Assembly (NCBI RefSeq): GCF_029872155.1
Contig: NZ_JARXLA010000005.1
Span: forward strand, 372,001 to 436,000
Reading direction: 5' to 3'
Origin: Hyphomicrobium sp. D-2
Lineage (GTDB): Bacteria; Pseudomonadota; Alphaproteobacteria; Rhizobiales; Hyphomicrobiaceae
DNA length: 64,000 nucleotides
The position numbers and the translations under genes were made by a program. A model generated the notes under the pieces. That model saw only the letters and a program-made list of their open reading frames with translations. It had not been told where the DNA came from and searched no databases. Each line of letters begins with the position of its first letter. Position 1 is the stretch's first letter. This document shows positions 14,713 through 24,689 of the stretch, piece after piece.

Positions 14713-17139
14713 TCAGTCGCTGGTGGAATCGGCGGTGTCGGTGTTGCCGCCGGTTACTGGGCGGCGTGGTTTGTGGGCGGCGGCACGGTAAAGATCGTCC
14801 TCAATGCGCAACGGGGAATCGACGCCGAGACGTGCACGGTAAACCTGAATGTTGGACAGCACCTTCGCAACATAACTGCGCGTTTCTTCGATCGGGATAC
14901 GTTCAATCCAGTCGACCGGATCGATGCCGGCTTCGCGCGGATCGCCGAACTCGCGCACCCACTGGCGCGTGCGTCCCGGTCCGGCATTGTAACTGGGCAG
15001 GCCGAGGACGTACGATCCCTTCCAGTCGTCGAGCCGGTCGGCAACGTAAGCAGATGCGATCATCGTGTTATACGACGCATCGTTGAGCAGCCGCCCGTGG
15101 TTGCATTTGATTTTGTAGTCCTTGCAGACGTGATTGGCGGTGATCTTCATCACCTGCAGAATGCCCCGAGCGCCTGCGCCCGAAACCGTTGATGTGTTGA
15201 ATTCGGTTTCCTGCCGCGCAAGACCCAGCAGATATGCCGTTTCCGGTGGTGGCCGGAGCGGGTCGTACTTCGGCAGCGCGTGGATGGGATAGCTGTAATA
15301 GATGAGATTGAGACCGCGCGCGATGGCAGCCTTGCCGATGCGTACGCTGGTTTGTGTGTCATCGGTTACGCGTGCCAGATGCGCGGCCATCGCAGCCCAT
15401 GCTTCATCGTTTTCGATCCGTGCTCCGCTGAGCAGGAATACACGCGTTATGTGACGGCCCAGTTTCGCCCTGTCAGCAATCGCAGCAGCGCGCATGGCCG
15501 GATGGGAAGTGAAGCGCTTGGCGAGATCAGCCGACGGCATCGCGGGTGGATCGAAACGCAGCGCGCGTGAGCCGGGGTTCAGCTTCTGGAGCGCCAGCAG
15601 TCCGTGGAATGTATCGTTGAAGCTGGCGGCTTTCTCATAGCTGGCCCGCGCAGCTTTCTTGTCGCCCCTGACCTCGGCGGTGCGCCCCAGCCAGTAGTTG
15701 CCGCGGGCGCGTGACAGCGGGCCATCGGCGTTGGCGATGAGATCGGTGAAGTGCTTTTCCGCCGCCTTGGCATCGCGCAGATAACGCAGGGCCAGCCAGC
15801 CGGCCATGAAGGTCTGGTCGTTGAGCGCGTTCGCACCCAGCGGGCCGGCATCACGCACCAGCTCATAGGCGAGTTTCGGCTTGTTTTCCTTCAGCGCCAG
15901 ATAGGCAAGGTTGCGCCGCTCGGTCCACCATTCATCGAGGTTTGCGACCTGCTGCGGATCGCGCGGCGCGCTGCGCATCAGCTTGGCAGCTTCGTCGATT
16001 TCGCCGGCGCGGCGCAGCTTCTGGATCTTGTGGAATACGACGCCCCAGTCGGCATCCTTGCCGGGCTTCACGTCGCCAAGCTTGGTCTTGTCGTTATGCA
16101 GGAAAACGGCAAGCCGCTTGTCGGCGATCTTCTGTTCGCTGTCGGACAGATGTGGAATGACACGCTTTGCCAGTGCTGCGCGTTCCTCGCGGCTGGCCTT
16201 GTAACGCAGGTCGTCGATCAGCAGGCGATCGAGCCGCCATTTATGGTCGGCTTCCGTCAGCATTTTGCCGAAGCGCGCTAGGAAGCCTTTCTCCAGTTTC
16301 TCCGGCAGGTCTTCTTCGCGCCAGATCTTTGCCGCCAGCTCTTTCGCCTGAGCCTGTTCGCCGTATGCCAGATGCATTGAGGCAAGAACGGCCATGCCGG
16401 CGGCGCTCTGGGCGTTGCCATCTTTGAAGAAGGTGGAGAGGGTGTCGGTGTCACCGCCTTCGGTGAAGAGTTGCTCCTCCATGCGCCGGGTCAGCAATTC
16501 GCGGCTGGGCCAGTCCGGATTTTCGGAGAGGAACGCCATGTAGTCCTTGGCGGTGGCGCCCTTGCCGCGACGCAGGCGTTCCCATGTGATCAGGCGCTGC
16601 CCGGCCGGGTCGGTGACAGCCCGCTGCAGCTCGCTGGCGCGATCGACATCCCCAGCGGCCAGCGCTTTGAAGGCGGCCTGGATGTTGGCGATGTCGGCAT
16701 CGGAAATCTTGTAGTTGGAGAGCGGTGCAACGAGGCCGTCCAGCTTGCCCATGTACGCGTTCTCGCGTTTGACAGCGGCGGCGACCTTCTCGTTCACCGC
16801 TGCATTTTTGCTCGCGGTCGGGGTGGCGTCCCCGGCGGTGCCTTTGGACTTCGGCGCAGGCTGAGCCTTAGCTTGCGGCGTCGGGGGCTGCGCGCGCACA
16901 GCGGCCTTGGGGGCGGGCGCAACGGGTATGGCGGCCTGGGCGAGCACGATGCTGGATTGGGGCTGATTCGAATCAGCTTGCGACGTGGCAGCGCCAAGGG
17001 GCAGACAGAGCGCGGCGATGGACAGCGACATGCGTCGCCACCGTTGCGCAGACGCGGATTTCAAGGCGCGGTCAAACCGGTGGTTAGCCGGAATTTTCTG
17101 CAATCGGGGCTTGGGTTGGGGCAATGTCCGTCCTTCCAC
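14713..17139 (-). CDS. Soluble lytic murein transglycosylase
   Basis: A peptidoglycan-cleaving enzyme of the Slt70 type. The 808 residues comprise a signal peptide (hydrophobic core [13 protein letters not shown] preceded by a long basic stretch), a Pro/Ala/Lys-rich linker to about residue 110, a large helical superhelical domain and a C-terminal SLT catalytic domain. The catalytic Glu is at about 644 in ARQETEFN, followed by GARGILQVM and SYNAGPGR, which are family signatures. A second start at Met37 (17031) would give a more normal signal peptide. It is longer than E. coli Slt because of the linker. It is divergent from dapA. Confidence 0.9.
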   Translation of the reverse strand: MEGRTLPQPKPRLQKIPANHRFDRALKSASAQRWRRMSLSIAALCLPLGAATSQADSNQPQSSIVLAQAAIPVAPAPKAAVRAQPPTPQAKAQPAPKSKGTAGDATPTASKNAAVNEKVAAAVKRENAYMGKLDGLVAPLSNYKISDADIANIQAAFKALAAGDVDRASELQRAVTDPAGQRLITWERLRRGKGATAKDYMAFLSENPDWPSRELLTRRMEEQLFTEGGDTDTLSTFFKDGNAQSAAGMAVLASMHLAYGEQAQAKELAAKIWREEDLPEKLEKGFLARFGKMLTEADHKWRLDRLLIDDLRYKASREERAALAKRVIPHLSDSEQKIADKRLAVFLHNDKTKLGDVKPGKDADWGVVFHKIQKLRRAGEIDEAAKLMRSAPRDPQQVANLDEWWTERRNLAYLALKENKPKLAYELVRDAGPLGANALNDQTFMAGWLALRYLRDAKAAEKHFTDLIANADGPLSRARGNYWLGRTAEVRGDKKAARASYEKAASFNDTFHGLLALQKLNPGSRALRFDPPAMPSADLAKRFTSHPAMRAAAIADRAKLGRHITRVFLLSGARIENDEAWAAMAAHLARVTDDTQTSVRIGKAAIARGLNLIYYSYPIHALPKYDPLRPPPETAYLLGLARQETEFNTSTVSGAGARGILQVMKITANHVCKDYKIKCNHGRLLNDASYNTMIASAYVADRLDDWKGSYVLGLPSYNAGPGRTRQWVREFGDPREAGIDPVDWIERIPIEETRSYVAKVLSNIQVYRARLGVDSPLRIEDDLYRAAAHKPRRPVTGGNTDTADSTSD

Positions 17140-17383
17140 AGGGACTGCGGGCCCGTCCGGGTTGCGGGGCCCATGGCAAGGCCCTAATGTCCCGCTCGAC
17201 AGGGCGCTGCGACTCCACCATCACCAACGCGCCATTAAAAATACCAACTCCCCCAACAAGGGACAAGGCGCTGAGCATGCTGTCCTGTTGGGCGATAGCA
17301 AGGCGTTAAGGTATTTTTTCCTCTCACATTCGGTTTTTAGACCGCGTAAGAATGGGCTTCTCAGCTCGCAAGGTATCGGGGAC

Positions 17384-18274
17384 ATGTTCAAGGGATCTTT
17401 CACCGCGCTGATCACACCGTTCAAGAACGGTCAGGTGGATGAGGCGGCGCTCGCCCGCTTCGTCGACTGGCAGATCAGCGAAGGCACGCACGGTTTGGTT
17501 CCGGTCGGCACAACGGGCGAGAGCCCGACGCTGTCGCACGATGAGCATAAACGGGTTGTCGAGGTGACGATCGCGGCGGCCAAAAAGCGTGTGCCGGTGA
17601 TGGCGGGCGCGGGCTCGAATGCGACCAGCGAGGCGGTCGATTTCGCCAAGCATGCCCAGCAGGCCGGTGCCGATGCGGTGCTGGTGGTGACGCCGTATTA
17701 TAACAAGCCGACGCAGGAAGGGCTTTATCAGCACTTCAAGGCGATCAACGACGCTATCGACATTCCGATCTTCATCTACAACATTCCAGGCCGTTCCGTC
17801 GTCGATATGAGCATCGAGACGATGGCCCGGTGCTATGAGCTGAAGAACGTTGTCGGCCTGAAGGATGCAACCGCCAATCTGGCCCGTCCGGCGCAGCAGC
17901 GGGTGGCGTTGGGCCGTGACTTCATCCAGCTTTCGGGTGAAGACGCGACGGCGCTGGGCTTCATCGCGCACGGCGGCGTTGGCTGCATCTCGGTGGCGTC
18001 CAACGTGGCGCCGCGTCTGTGCTCGGAACTGCAGAACGCGTGTCTTGCTGGCGACTTCAAGAAGGCGCTGGAGATTCAGGACCGCCTGATGCCGCTGTTC
18101 GACGCCATGTTCTGCGAAGCCAATCCGGGGCCGGTGAAGTATGCCGCTTACCGTCTTGGTCTTTGCGAGCCGGATACGCGGTTGCCGCTGGTGCCGATTT
18201 CGGAAGCTTCGAAGCGCACCGTCGATGCGGCGCTGGCGCAGGTCGGTCTTGTTCAGGCGCGCGCGGCTGAATAA
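17384..18274 (+). CDS. dapA: 4-hydroxy-tetrahydrodipicolinate synthase
   Basis: Condenses pyruvate with aspartate semialdehyde in the diaminopimelate/lysine pathway. 296 residues, normal for the family. Schiff-base Lys160 in VVGLKDATA, the GTTGES motif at 42-47, the catalytic tyrosines in VTPYYNKPT and IYNIPGRS are all present. The frame is open much further upstream (to 16985), but the family start is [13 protein letters not shown] at 17384, preceded by a G-rich stretch. The next gene, smpB, follows after 78 bases, a very common alphaproteobacterial pair. Confidence 0.95.
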   Translation: MFKGSFTALITPFKNGQVDEAALARFVDWQISEGTHGLVPVGTTGESPTLSHDEHKRVVEVTIAAAKKRVPVMAGAGSNATSEAVDFAKHAQQAGADAVLVVTPYYNKPTQEGLYQHFKAINDAIDIPIFIYNIPGRSVVDMSIETMARCYELKNVVGLKDATANLARPAQQRVALGRDFIQLSGEDATALGFIAHGGVGCISVASNVAPRLCSELQNACLAGDFKKALEIQDRLMPLFDAMFCEANPGPVKYAAYRLGLCEPDTRLPLVPISEASKRTVDAALAQVGLVQARAAE

Positions 18275-18352
18275 CTGACAGAACAACAATATGCAGTGGG
18301 GCGGCTCGCATGATGTGCGGCCGGCCCCGTTCAATCGAAAAGGACAGCGGCC

Positions 18353-18829
18353 ATGGCGGCCAAGGAAAAGGACGGCCGCCTCATCGTTGCCGAAAACCGG
18401 CAGGCCCGTCACGAATTCTTCCTGAACGAAACGCTGGAAGCGGGCCTGCAATTGCTGGGCACCGAGGTTAAGTCGCTACGCAAGGGCCAGGCGAATATCG
18501 CCGAGAGCTATGCCTCGATTGAGGATGGCGGCGTGTGGCTGATCAACTCGTACATCCCCGAGTACAAGGGTGCGGGGCCGTTTTACCAGCACGAGCCGCG
18601 GCGCAAGCGCAAGCTGCTCATGCACGCCAAGGAAATCCATAAGCTGGCGATCGCGATTGAGCGGCGCGGCATGACGATGATCCCGCTGGAGCTCTATTTC
18701 AACGAGCGGGGCCGCGCCAAGCTGAAGATCGCGCTGGCGGAAGGCAAGAAGCTGCACGACAAGCGCGAGACGGCCAAGAAGCGCGACTGGGATCGTGAAA
18801 AGCAGCGGATCATGCGCGACAAGGGGTGA
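18353..18829 (+). CDS. smpB: SsrA (tmRNA)-binding protein
   Basis: Binds tmRNA and delivers it to stalled ribosomes in trans-translation. 158 residues with the conserved oligonucleotide-binding barrel ([31 protein letters not shown]) and a basic C-terminal tail ([16 protein letters not shown]) that enters the ribosomal A site. AAAAGGA lies 8-10 bases before the ATG. It is followed after three bases by the peroxiredoxin gene, so smpB and the two redox-fold genes are probably one transcript. The tmRNA gene itself is not in the window. Confidence 0.95.
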   Translation: MAAKEKDGRLIVAENRQARHEFFLNETLEAGLQLLGTEVKSLRKGQANIAESYASIEDGGVWLINSYIPEYKGAGPFYQHEPRRKRKLLMHAKEIHKLAIAIERRGMTMIPLELYFNERGRAKLKIALAEGKKLHDKRETAKKRDWDREKQRIMRDKG

Positions 18830-18832
18830 TCG

Positions 18833-19414
18833 ATGTCCGGCCCCGATGCGCACGCGTTGCAGAACGTTGATTGGTCACGCTTGCCGCGTCCGGAGGACGA
18901 TGGCGCGGCCGATCATCTTCGTGGCGCAGTCGTCGCGAACATCGCGCTGCCGGCAACCGATGGCTCAGTGGTTTCGCTGGCGACGCTGACTGGTCGGACA
19001 GTCGTCTACATCTATCCGATGACCGGAAAGCCTGGCATTGCACTGCCGGAGGGCTGGGATGATATTCCAGGCGCACGCGGGTGCACACCTCAGGCCTGCG
19101 CCTTCCGGGATCATCATGCGGAGCTACTGCACGCGGGCGCAGCGCATGTGTTCGGTCTTTCGACACAGACGCCGGACGATCAACGCGAAGCAGCCCAAAG
19201 GCTGCATCTGCCGTTTGCACTGCTGTCGGACGCGGCGCTCAGGTTCGCGACCGCTATGGGGCTGCCGACCATGAGCGTGGCCGATACGGTGCTGTTGCGC
19301 CGCATGACGTTGATCATCGCCGACGGGCGCATCGCGCACGTGTTTTATCCCGTCTGGCCGCCCGACCGGAATGCTGCTGAAGTGTTGGAATGGCTGAAAG
19401 TACATCGAACATGA
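18833..19414 (+). CDS. Atypical 2-Cys peroxiredoxin (PrxQ/BCP-like)
   Basis: A thiol peroxidase of 193 residues. The thioredoxin-fold core shows VVYIYPMTGKPG, then GWDDIPGARGCTPQACAFRD: peroxidatic Cys84 and a second Cys89 five residues later, the spacing seen in PrxQ/BCP enzymes. These are its only cysteines. The longer insertion between the strand and the Cys motif sets it apart from E. coli Bcp. It starts three bases after smpB and overlaps the next gene by four bases (ATGA), which is a cysteine-free paralogue. Likely reduced by thioredoxin, as is known for the family. Confidence 0.85.
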   Translation: MSGPDAHALQNVDWSRLPRPEDDGAADHLRGAVVANIALPATDGSVVSLATLTGRTVVYIYPMTGKPGIALPEGWDDIPGARGCTPQACAFRDHHAELLHAGAAHVFGLSTQTPDDQREAAQRLHLPFALLSDAALRFATAMGLPTMSVADTVLLRRMTLIIADGRIAHVFYPVWPPDRNAAEVLEWLKVHRT

Positions 19415-19983
19415 GTGATGCTGATAGCGGCACTGCGAATAGCGACGACGCGGCCGTGCGCCACCTGATTTCGGGTGTCGAGTTGCCGGACGTGACGCTG
19501 CTTTCCCATCGCGGTGAAGGCGTGAACCTGGCGACACGGCGCGGGGCTGCTGTCGTGTACGTGTACCCGTGGACGGGCCGTCCAGGCGTTTCCGATCCGC
19601 CGGGCTGGGATGACATTCCAGGCGCCCACGGCTCAACGCCGGAAACCGAAGGCTTCCGCGACCATTACCTGAAGTTCCGCAGCCAGAAAATCGAAGTGTT
19701 TGGCGTCAGCACGCAGTCGGATGAACACCAGCAGGAACTGGCTGCGCGTCTGGCGGTGCCGTTTCAGCTTTTGAGCGATGAAATGTTCGCGTTCCAGCGC
19801 GCACTGGCGCTGCCGACTTTTCAGGCTGGCAACGAGCTGTACCTGCGCCGGCTGACGCTGTTCATCCGCGACGGCATCATCGCGCACACGTTCCATCCGG
19901 TTGAGCGCCCCGGCGAGCATGCACGCGAAATTCTCGACTGGCTGGATGAAAAGCGCCGCGTTCTCAATAGCGGGCAAATTTAG
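19411..19983 (+). CDS. Cysteine-free peroxiredoxin-fold paralogue
   Basis: 190 residues, clearly a tandem paralogue of the gene before it: VVYVYPWTGRPG, GWDDIPGAHGSTPETEGFRD and the same C-terminal layout. The peroxidatic Cys is replaced by Ser75 and the second Cys position by Glu80; the protein has no cysteine at all, so it cannot be a thiol peroxidase. I prefer the ATG at 19411, which overlaps the upstream stop as ATGA; an in-frame ATG at 19390 lies inside the previous gene. The fold-forming residues are kept, so it is not decaying. A structural, binding or regulatory role with its active partner is an inference. Confidence 0.8.
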   Translation: MSDADSGTANSDDAAVRHLISGVELPDVTLLSHRGEGVNLATRRGAAVVYVYPWTGRPGVSDPPGWDDIPGAHGSTPETEGFRDHYLKFRSQKIEVFGVSTQSDEHQQELAARLAVPFQLLSDEMFAFQRALALPTFQAGNELYLRRLTLFIRDGIIAHTFHPVERPGEHAREILDWLDEKRRVLNSGQI

Positions 19984-20022
19984 AAGCGTTTTTCGCGCTG
20001 GCGGCAGCTATTGAGCAGGCCG

Positions 20023-20724
20023 TCACGCTGGCTTGCTGGCGCGCCGTTTTGGCGGGGCAGGAACGCCGTTATTCAGCTCATCGCGCACTGCTGCGAAAAC
20101 GGCGTGGAACATCTCGGGCGTCAGGCGCCGCGTGTTCGTATTGTAACGCGAGCAATGGAAGCTATCGAACAGCCGCACACCGGCTGCGATGTCGTGTTGC
20201 GCGCCGTGCGAGAATGGGAACAGCGCCTTGCGGCATGAGAATGCCGACAGCACGCTGTCATGGGCGATGCGGCCGAGGGCAACGATGGCGCGCAGGTTTG
20301 GCAGCGCGGCCATGCGGGCGCGCAGATAATCGCAACAGGTGGCGATTTCCTTCGGCGTCGGCTTGTTCTGCGGCGGCACGCAGCGCACCGCATTGGTGAT
20401 CATGCAGCCGACCAGCTTGAGGCCGTCATCGGGGCGGGCATCGAATTTGCCTTTGGCAAAGCCGAATTGCAGCAGGGTCGAATAGAGCAGCTCGCCGGCA
20501 TAATCGCCGGTGAAGGGACGCCCGGTGCGGTTGGCGCCCTGCACGCCCGGCGCGAGACCGACGATAAGCAAAGGGGCCGTTTCATCCCCGAAGGATGGAA
20601 CAGCCCCGTTATACCAGTCGGGTGCCTTGAGGCGATTTTCGTCGCGATAGGCGACGAGACGCGGGCACAGGCCGCACAGCTTCGGCGCCTCAGGCGCGAA
20701 TTGAGCCGCTCCCGCGTCCATCAT
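20023..20724 (-). CDS. Family 5 uracil-DNA glycosylase (UDGb type)
   Basis: Removes uracil and other deaminated bases from DNA. 233 residues with four iron-sulfur cysteines (Cys17, Cys20, Cys115 and Cys130 or 131), motif GLAPGVQGANRTGRPFTGD for the first active-site loop and FHCSRYNTNTRRLT near the end for the second. Motif 1 with Ala-Pro-Gly and no catalytic Asp/Asn at the family-4 position points to family 5. The C-terminus is basic. It is 12 bases downstream of the NYN gene in the same direction, so the two are probably co-transcribed. Confidence 0.88.
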   Translation of the reverse strand: MMDAGAAQFAPEAPKLCGLCPRLVAYRDENRLKAPDWYNGAVPSFGDETAPLLIVGLAPGVQGANRTGRPFTGDYAGELLYSTLLQFGFAKGKFDARPDDGLKLVGCMITNAVRCVPPQNKPTPKEIATCCDYLRARMAALPNLRAIVALGRIAHDSVLSAFSCRKALFPFSHGAQHDIAAGVRLFDSFHCSRYNTNTRRLTPEMFHAVFAAVRDELNNGVPAPPKRRASKPA

Positions 20725-20736
20725 ACCGGAAGCCTA

Positions 20737-21381
20737 TCAGACTTCTTCCGGCAGATCGTCGTTGTCTTCATAGGCCGCCTGATCGCGAGAGTACGACGGC
20801 GCACGACCGCCGAAGCCCGAGCGGCGGGTGTCTTCGCGACCCACGCGCGTGGACGGATCGCGGCAGATCTGCTGCTCCAGATCGGCCAGATCGACGAACT
20901 GATCGGCTTGACGGCGCAACTCATCGGCGACCATTGGCGGCTGCGTCTGCAGCGTCGACACAACGGACACGCGTTTGCCCATCTGCTGGAGGGCACCAAC
21001 AAGGCTGCGGAAGTCGCCATCGCCGGAGAAGATCACGATGTGATCCAGCGAAGCGGCAAGACGCATGGCATCGACCGTGAGCTCGATGTCCATGTTGCCC
21101 TTCACCTTGCGCCGACCGGCGGCGTCGGTGAATTCCTTGGTGGGCTTGGTCACCATCGTGAACCCGTTGTAATCGAGCCAGTCGATCAACGGACGGATCG
21201 ATGAATATTCCTGATCCTCGGCCAGTGCCGTGTAGTACAGGGCCCGAACGAGCTGACCCTTCTGTCGGAACAGACCTAGCAGGCGCTTGTAGTCGATATC
21301 GAACCCTAGCGACTTGGCTGTCGCGTAGAGATTGGCACCGTCGATAAACAGGGCGATGCGTTCGGATTGATAGAAATGCAT
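20737..21381 (-). CDS. NYN-domain protein (LabA/DUF88 family), putative RNase
   Basis: A PIN-like NYN domain fills residues about 8-160: RIALFIDGANLY with the first metal-binding Asp, then MDIELTVDAMRLA and IVIFSGDGDFRSLV with further acidic residues. The domain family includes RNA-processing nucleases. The tail (about 170-214) is polar, Arg/Ser/Asp-rich and probably disordered. 214 residues. It precedes the uracil-DNA glycosylase gene, a conserved arrangement in this order from memory. RNA target unknown. Confidence 0.88.
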   Translation of the reverse strand: MHFYQSERIALFIDGANLYATAKSLGFDIDYKRLLGLFRQKGQLVRALYYTALAEDQEYSSIRPLIDWLDYNGFTMVTKPTKEFTDAAGRRKVKGNMDIELTVDAMRLAASLDHIVIFSGDGDFRSLVGALQQMGKRVSVVSTLQTQPPMVADELRRQADQFVDLADLEQQICRDPSTRVGREDTRRSGFGGRAPSYSRDQAAYEDNDDLPEEV

Positions 21382-21810
21382 TCGTTCACCCTTAGGCCGC
21401 TAGTGCCGGCAAGCACATTCGCAGTAGATGTATTTGAAATGGAGGTGAGACTCTAAATAGGAGCCGCTCACCAATTGTCGGTTTCTTATCATCTTCGGTC
21501 GCTGGCAAAACATTATATTGTCTTCATATCTGGCGGCAATGTGAAGCACCAGAAATCTCAGGGACTTAGCAGCAGTAAATTGATATCGATCCGACCACGA
21601 CGTCATTCAATGGCATAGTTTAACTTGTCGCACATGGCGACCATATTAATGACATAGCAAGAGATTGAAGCATCACCAATGCTTCTTCGTAGCTTGCGTT
21701 GCAGCATATTTCATGCAACTAGAAGTGTCCAAAAGTGTGCGTTCCGGCTCCGGGTCGGAGTGAGTACGCTTTTGTACCGTCCCAGATAATCGCTATAAGG
21801 GGTGTCGCTG
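21382..21810. other. A+T-rich gene-free segment upstream of rpoZ
   Basis: Counting bases 21421-21720 gives 130 G or C of 300 (43%), far below the surrounding genes. A 68-residue frame on the minus strand (21400-21606) has no ribosome binding site or domain and is not credible. A small perfect hairpin, gaagcat-cacca-atgcttc, lies near 21668-21686. The segment separates the divergent NYN and rpoZ units and must hold both promoters. I cannot exclude a small RNA. Confidence 0.6.
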
Positions 21811-22245
21811 ATGGCGCGCGTTACCGTTGAAGATTGCGTCGATAAGGTCCCGAACCGCTTTGAGCTGGTTCTGCTGGCGGCCCATCGCGCACGCTCCATT
21901 GCGGAAGGCAGCGCGGTCACGGTTCCAGTCAACGCCGACAAGAACCCTGTTATTGCGCTCCGCGAGATCGCCGAGCGGACCATCCCGACTGAGGATATGC
22001 GCGAGTCGCTGATCCACTCGATCCAGAAGAACGTCGAGGTTGATGAGCCCGAGGCCGTCGCCGCGCCGCTTCTGCCGCCGGATCGCCGCAGCAGCCCCAT
22101 TCTTGGCCGGGACGACCAATCCAGCGACACGGTTGTCGACGTGATGACCGAAGAACAGCTTCTGCGCGGCCTTGAGAGCATGACGCCGACTGAGCCGTCA
22201 GCCAACACCGGCCCCACCGGTGCCCCGCGCGAACGCGGTCGCTGA
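21811..22245 (+). CDS. rpoZ: RNA polymerase omega subunit
   Basis: Assembly and ppGpp-response subunit of RNA polymerase. 144 residues; the first about 65 match the omega family exactly ([32 protein letters not shown], then [11 protein letters not shown]). The C-terminal half is Pro/Ser/Thr-rich, typical of alphaproteobacterial omega. AAGGGG 8 bases before the ATG at 21811 fixes the start over a GTG nine bases earlier. It is followed by rsh, so the ppGpp synthetase and the polymerase subunit that responds to ppGpp are neighbours. Confidence 0.95.
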   Translation: MARVTVEDCVDKVPNRFELVLLAAHRARSIAEGSAVTVPVNADKNPVIALREIAERTIPTEDMRESLIHSIQKNVEVDEPEAVAAPLLPPDRRSSPILGRDDQSSDTVVDVMTEEQLLRGLESMTPTEPSANTGPTGAPRERGR

Positions 22246-22348
22246 GCATTCAAGCCCAGCCGTTGAACATTTAGAGCGGCGCCTGCAGCGGTTTTGATGT
22301 CCGCTGCGGGGGCAGGTTCTGGCAGCGGCTTCCAAGGAAACCGCGGCC

Positions 22349-24613
22349 ATGATGCGGCAGTACGAACTCGTTGAGCGGGTTCTCAGCTACGATCCGAAGG
22401 CGGACGAGGCGCTACTCAACCGCGCCTACGTTTACGCCATGAAGGCGCACGGCAACCAGAAGCGCGCATCGGGCGATCCCTATTTTTCGCACCCGCTGGA
22501 AGTTGCAGCAATCCTCACCGACCTGAAGCTTGACGATGCCACCATCGTCACGGCGCTGCTGCATGATGTCATCGAGGATACCCCGGTCACACGGGCGGAG
22601 ATCGACCAGTTGTTCGGTGCCGAAATTGGCCGTCTTGTCGACGGGCTGACCAAGATCCGTCGCCTCGATCTGGTGACCAAGAAGGCCGAGCAGGCGGAGA
22701 ACTTCCGCAAGCTGCTGGTCGCCATCTCCAGCGATATCCGGGTGCTGCTGGTGAAGCTGGCCGACCGTGTGCACAACATGCGCACGATGGAATACATGAA
22801 GCCGGAATCGCGCAAACGCATTTCGGAAGAAACGCTGGATATCTATGCTCCGCTGGCGGCCCGCATGGGCATGGAGCAGGTGCGCGAAGAGCTTGAAGAC
22901 CACGCGTTCCGCTGGCTGCATCCGGACGCCTATGCAGCGGTGACTGCCAAGCTTGTTGAGCTGCGCAAGACCAACCAGAACCTTGTCGAAGAGATCCGCG
23001 CTGCGCTGGCCGCGAAGCTGGCCGAGGTCGGGATCGATGCCGAGGTTTCAGGGCGCGAGAAGAAGCCCTATGCCATCTGGCGCAAGATGGCGAACAAGCA
23101 GATCAGTCTGGAGCAGCTCTCGGACATCTACGCCTTCCGTGTCATCACCAAGTCGATCGACGATTGCTACCGCGTGCTGGGCGTCGCCCACACCACCTGG
23201 CGCACGGTGCCGGGCCGCTTCAAGGACTACATCTCGACGCCGAAGCAGAACAACTATCAGTCGATCCACACAACGATCGTCGGCCCTCGCCATCAGCGCG
23301 TCGAGCTGCAGATCCGCAGCCGCATGATGCATGAGATCGCCGAATACGGTGTGGCGGCGCATGCGATCTACAAGGATGCGGCGCGGCTTAATGCGCAGAC
23401 CCAGTCGCAGGTTCAGTCGTCGGATGAATTCCAGCGCGACAGTGGCCCATATGTGTGGCTGCGCCGTCTGGTTGAAACGCTGCTGGAAGGCTCCAATTCG
23501 GAAGAATTCCTGGAGCACACCAAGCTTGAGCTGTTTCAGGATCAGGTGTTCTGCTTTTCGCCGAAGGGCCGGCTTATCGCGCTGCCGCGCGGGGCGACGC
23601 CGCTCGACTTCGCCTATGCGGTGCACACCGACGTTGGCAACGCGGCGGTGGGCGCGTTCGTCAATGGCCGCCGCGTGCCCATCGACAGCACGTTGCGCAA
23701 TGGCGACGAGGTCGAGATCGAAACGGCGAAGAATCATACGCCGCCGGTGGCCTGGGAAAATCTGGTTGTTACGGGGCGCGCCCGGTCGGCGATCCGCCGT
23801 GCTGCGCGTGACGCGGTGCGGCGCCAGTATTCCGAGCTTGGCCGTCGATTGATCGCGGCACAGTTCGATCGGCTGGGCGAGGAGCTGACCGACGAGGTGC
23901 TGAAAAAGGCGCTGCCGCGTCTGGGCTACAAATCGGCGGACGACGTGCTGGCTGCGGTTGGACGTGATGAACTCGATATCGAGAACGTGCTGAAGGCGGC
24001 CATCCCCGAAGCGCTGGAGCAGGCGGCCAACAAGCAGGAAGGCTACCGGCGCACCCGGCGCTTCGGTCGCGCGAGCGGCCAGGAGGGCTGGTTCAACATC
24101 GACCGGGTGATGAGCCTGAAATTCCGCGAAGGTGGCGACGAGAACGTCGAGAGTGTCGCCGGGGCCAGCAGTGGCCTAGCCATTCGCGGTGTGCGCGATG
24201 ATCTGCCGGTGACGTTCGAGCCGGGCGGCGCCGTGCCGGGCGACCGCATCGTCGGCGTGATGATTCCGGGCGAGGGCATCCGCATCTTCCAGATCCATTC
24301 GCCGCACCTGCGCGACTACGAGCATGAAGGCTGGATCGATGTGACCTGGGACGTCGATCCCGATACGCCGCAACGGTTTCCGGCCCGCATCAGCGTTACC
24401 GCATTGAACGAACCTGGAACTTTGGCGCAGATTTCCAAAGTAATAGGAGAGGCCGGCGGCAACATCGATAACGTGCGCATGGTGCGGCGCGCTTCCGACT
24501 TCACCGAGATGCGGATCGAACTTGAAGTGCTCGATCTGGTGCATTTGAACCACATCATCGCGGGGCTTCGCGAGAAAGCAGTGGTCAACAAGGTTGAACG
24601 GGTATTCGATTGA
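22349..24613 (+). CDS. rsh: Bifunctional (p)ppGpp synthetase/hydrolase RSH
   Basis: Makes and degrades (p)ppGpp in the stringent response. 754 residues, in order: HD hydrolase domain (TALLHDVIEDT, and KLADRVHNMRTM), synthetase domain (GREKKPYAIWRKM, DIYAFRVI, YQSIHTT), TGS domain (VFCFSPKGRLIALPRGATPL), helical/zinc-finger-like region and C-terminal ACT domain (LNEPGTLAQISKVI). Both catalytic halves look intact, as in the single long RSH of most alphaproteobacteria. Start is one of two adjacent ATGs at 22349 and 22352. It follows rpoZ by 103 bases. Confidence 0.95.
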   Translation: MMRQYELVERVLSYDPKADEALLNRAYVYAMKAHGNQKRASGDPYFSHPLEVAAILTDLKLDDATIVTALLHDVIEDTPVTRAEIDQLFGAEIGRLVDGLTKIRRLDLVTKKAEQAENFRKLLVAISSDIRVLLVKLADRVHNMRTMEYMKPESRKRISEETLDIYAPLAARMGMEQVREELEDHAFRWLHPDAYAAVTAKLVELRKTNQNLVEEIRAALAAKLAEVGIDAEVSGREKKPYAIWRKMANKQISLEQLSDIYAFRVITKSIDDCYRVLGVAHTTWRTVPGRFKDYISTPKQNNYQSIHTTIVGPRHQRVELQIRSRMMHEIAEYGVAAHAIYKDAARLNAQTQSQVQSSDEFQRDSGPYVWLRRLVETLLEGSNSEEFLEHTKLELFQDQVFCFSPKGRLIALPRGATPLDFAYAVHTDVGNAAVGAFVNGRRVPIDSTLRNGDEVEIETAKNHTPPVAWENLVVTGRARSAIRRAARDAVRRQYSELGRRLIAAQFDRLGEELTDEVLKKALPRLGYKSADDVLAAVGRDELDIENVLKAAIPEALEQAANKQEGYRRTRRFGRASGQEGWFNIDRVMSLKFREGGDENVESVAGASSGLAIRGVRDDLPVTFEPGGAVPGDRIVGVMIPGEGIRIFQIHSPHLRDYEHEGWIDVTWDVDPDTPQRFPARISVTALNEPGTLAQISKVIGEAGGNIDNVRMVRRASDFTEMRIELEVLDLVHLNHIIAGLREKAVVNKVERVFD

Positions 24614-24689
24614 TACCAGAATCTGGCAGGCGGATAGGGTTGAAGCCCGGCCGGACGTCCCAGCCGGGATTGGAGTAGCATTTTAAGGT

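Noticed and set aside
16985-17383. An upstream extension of the dapA reading frame by 133 codons
   Set aside because: The extra part is antisense to the transglycosylase gene and not DapA-like. The family start is at 17384.
17324-18451. A 375-residue minus-strand frame covering dapA and part of smpB
   Set aside because: It has no ribosome binding site or family features, and both plus-strand genes are unmistakable.
21400-21606. A 68-residue minus-strand frame in the A+T-rich gap before rpoZ
   Set aside because: No ribosome binding site, odd composition with many Cys and His, and no recognisable domain. The gap is more likely regulatory.
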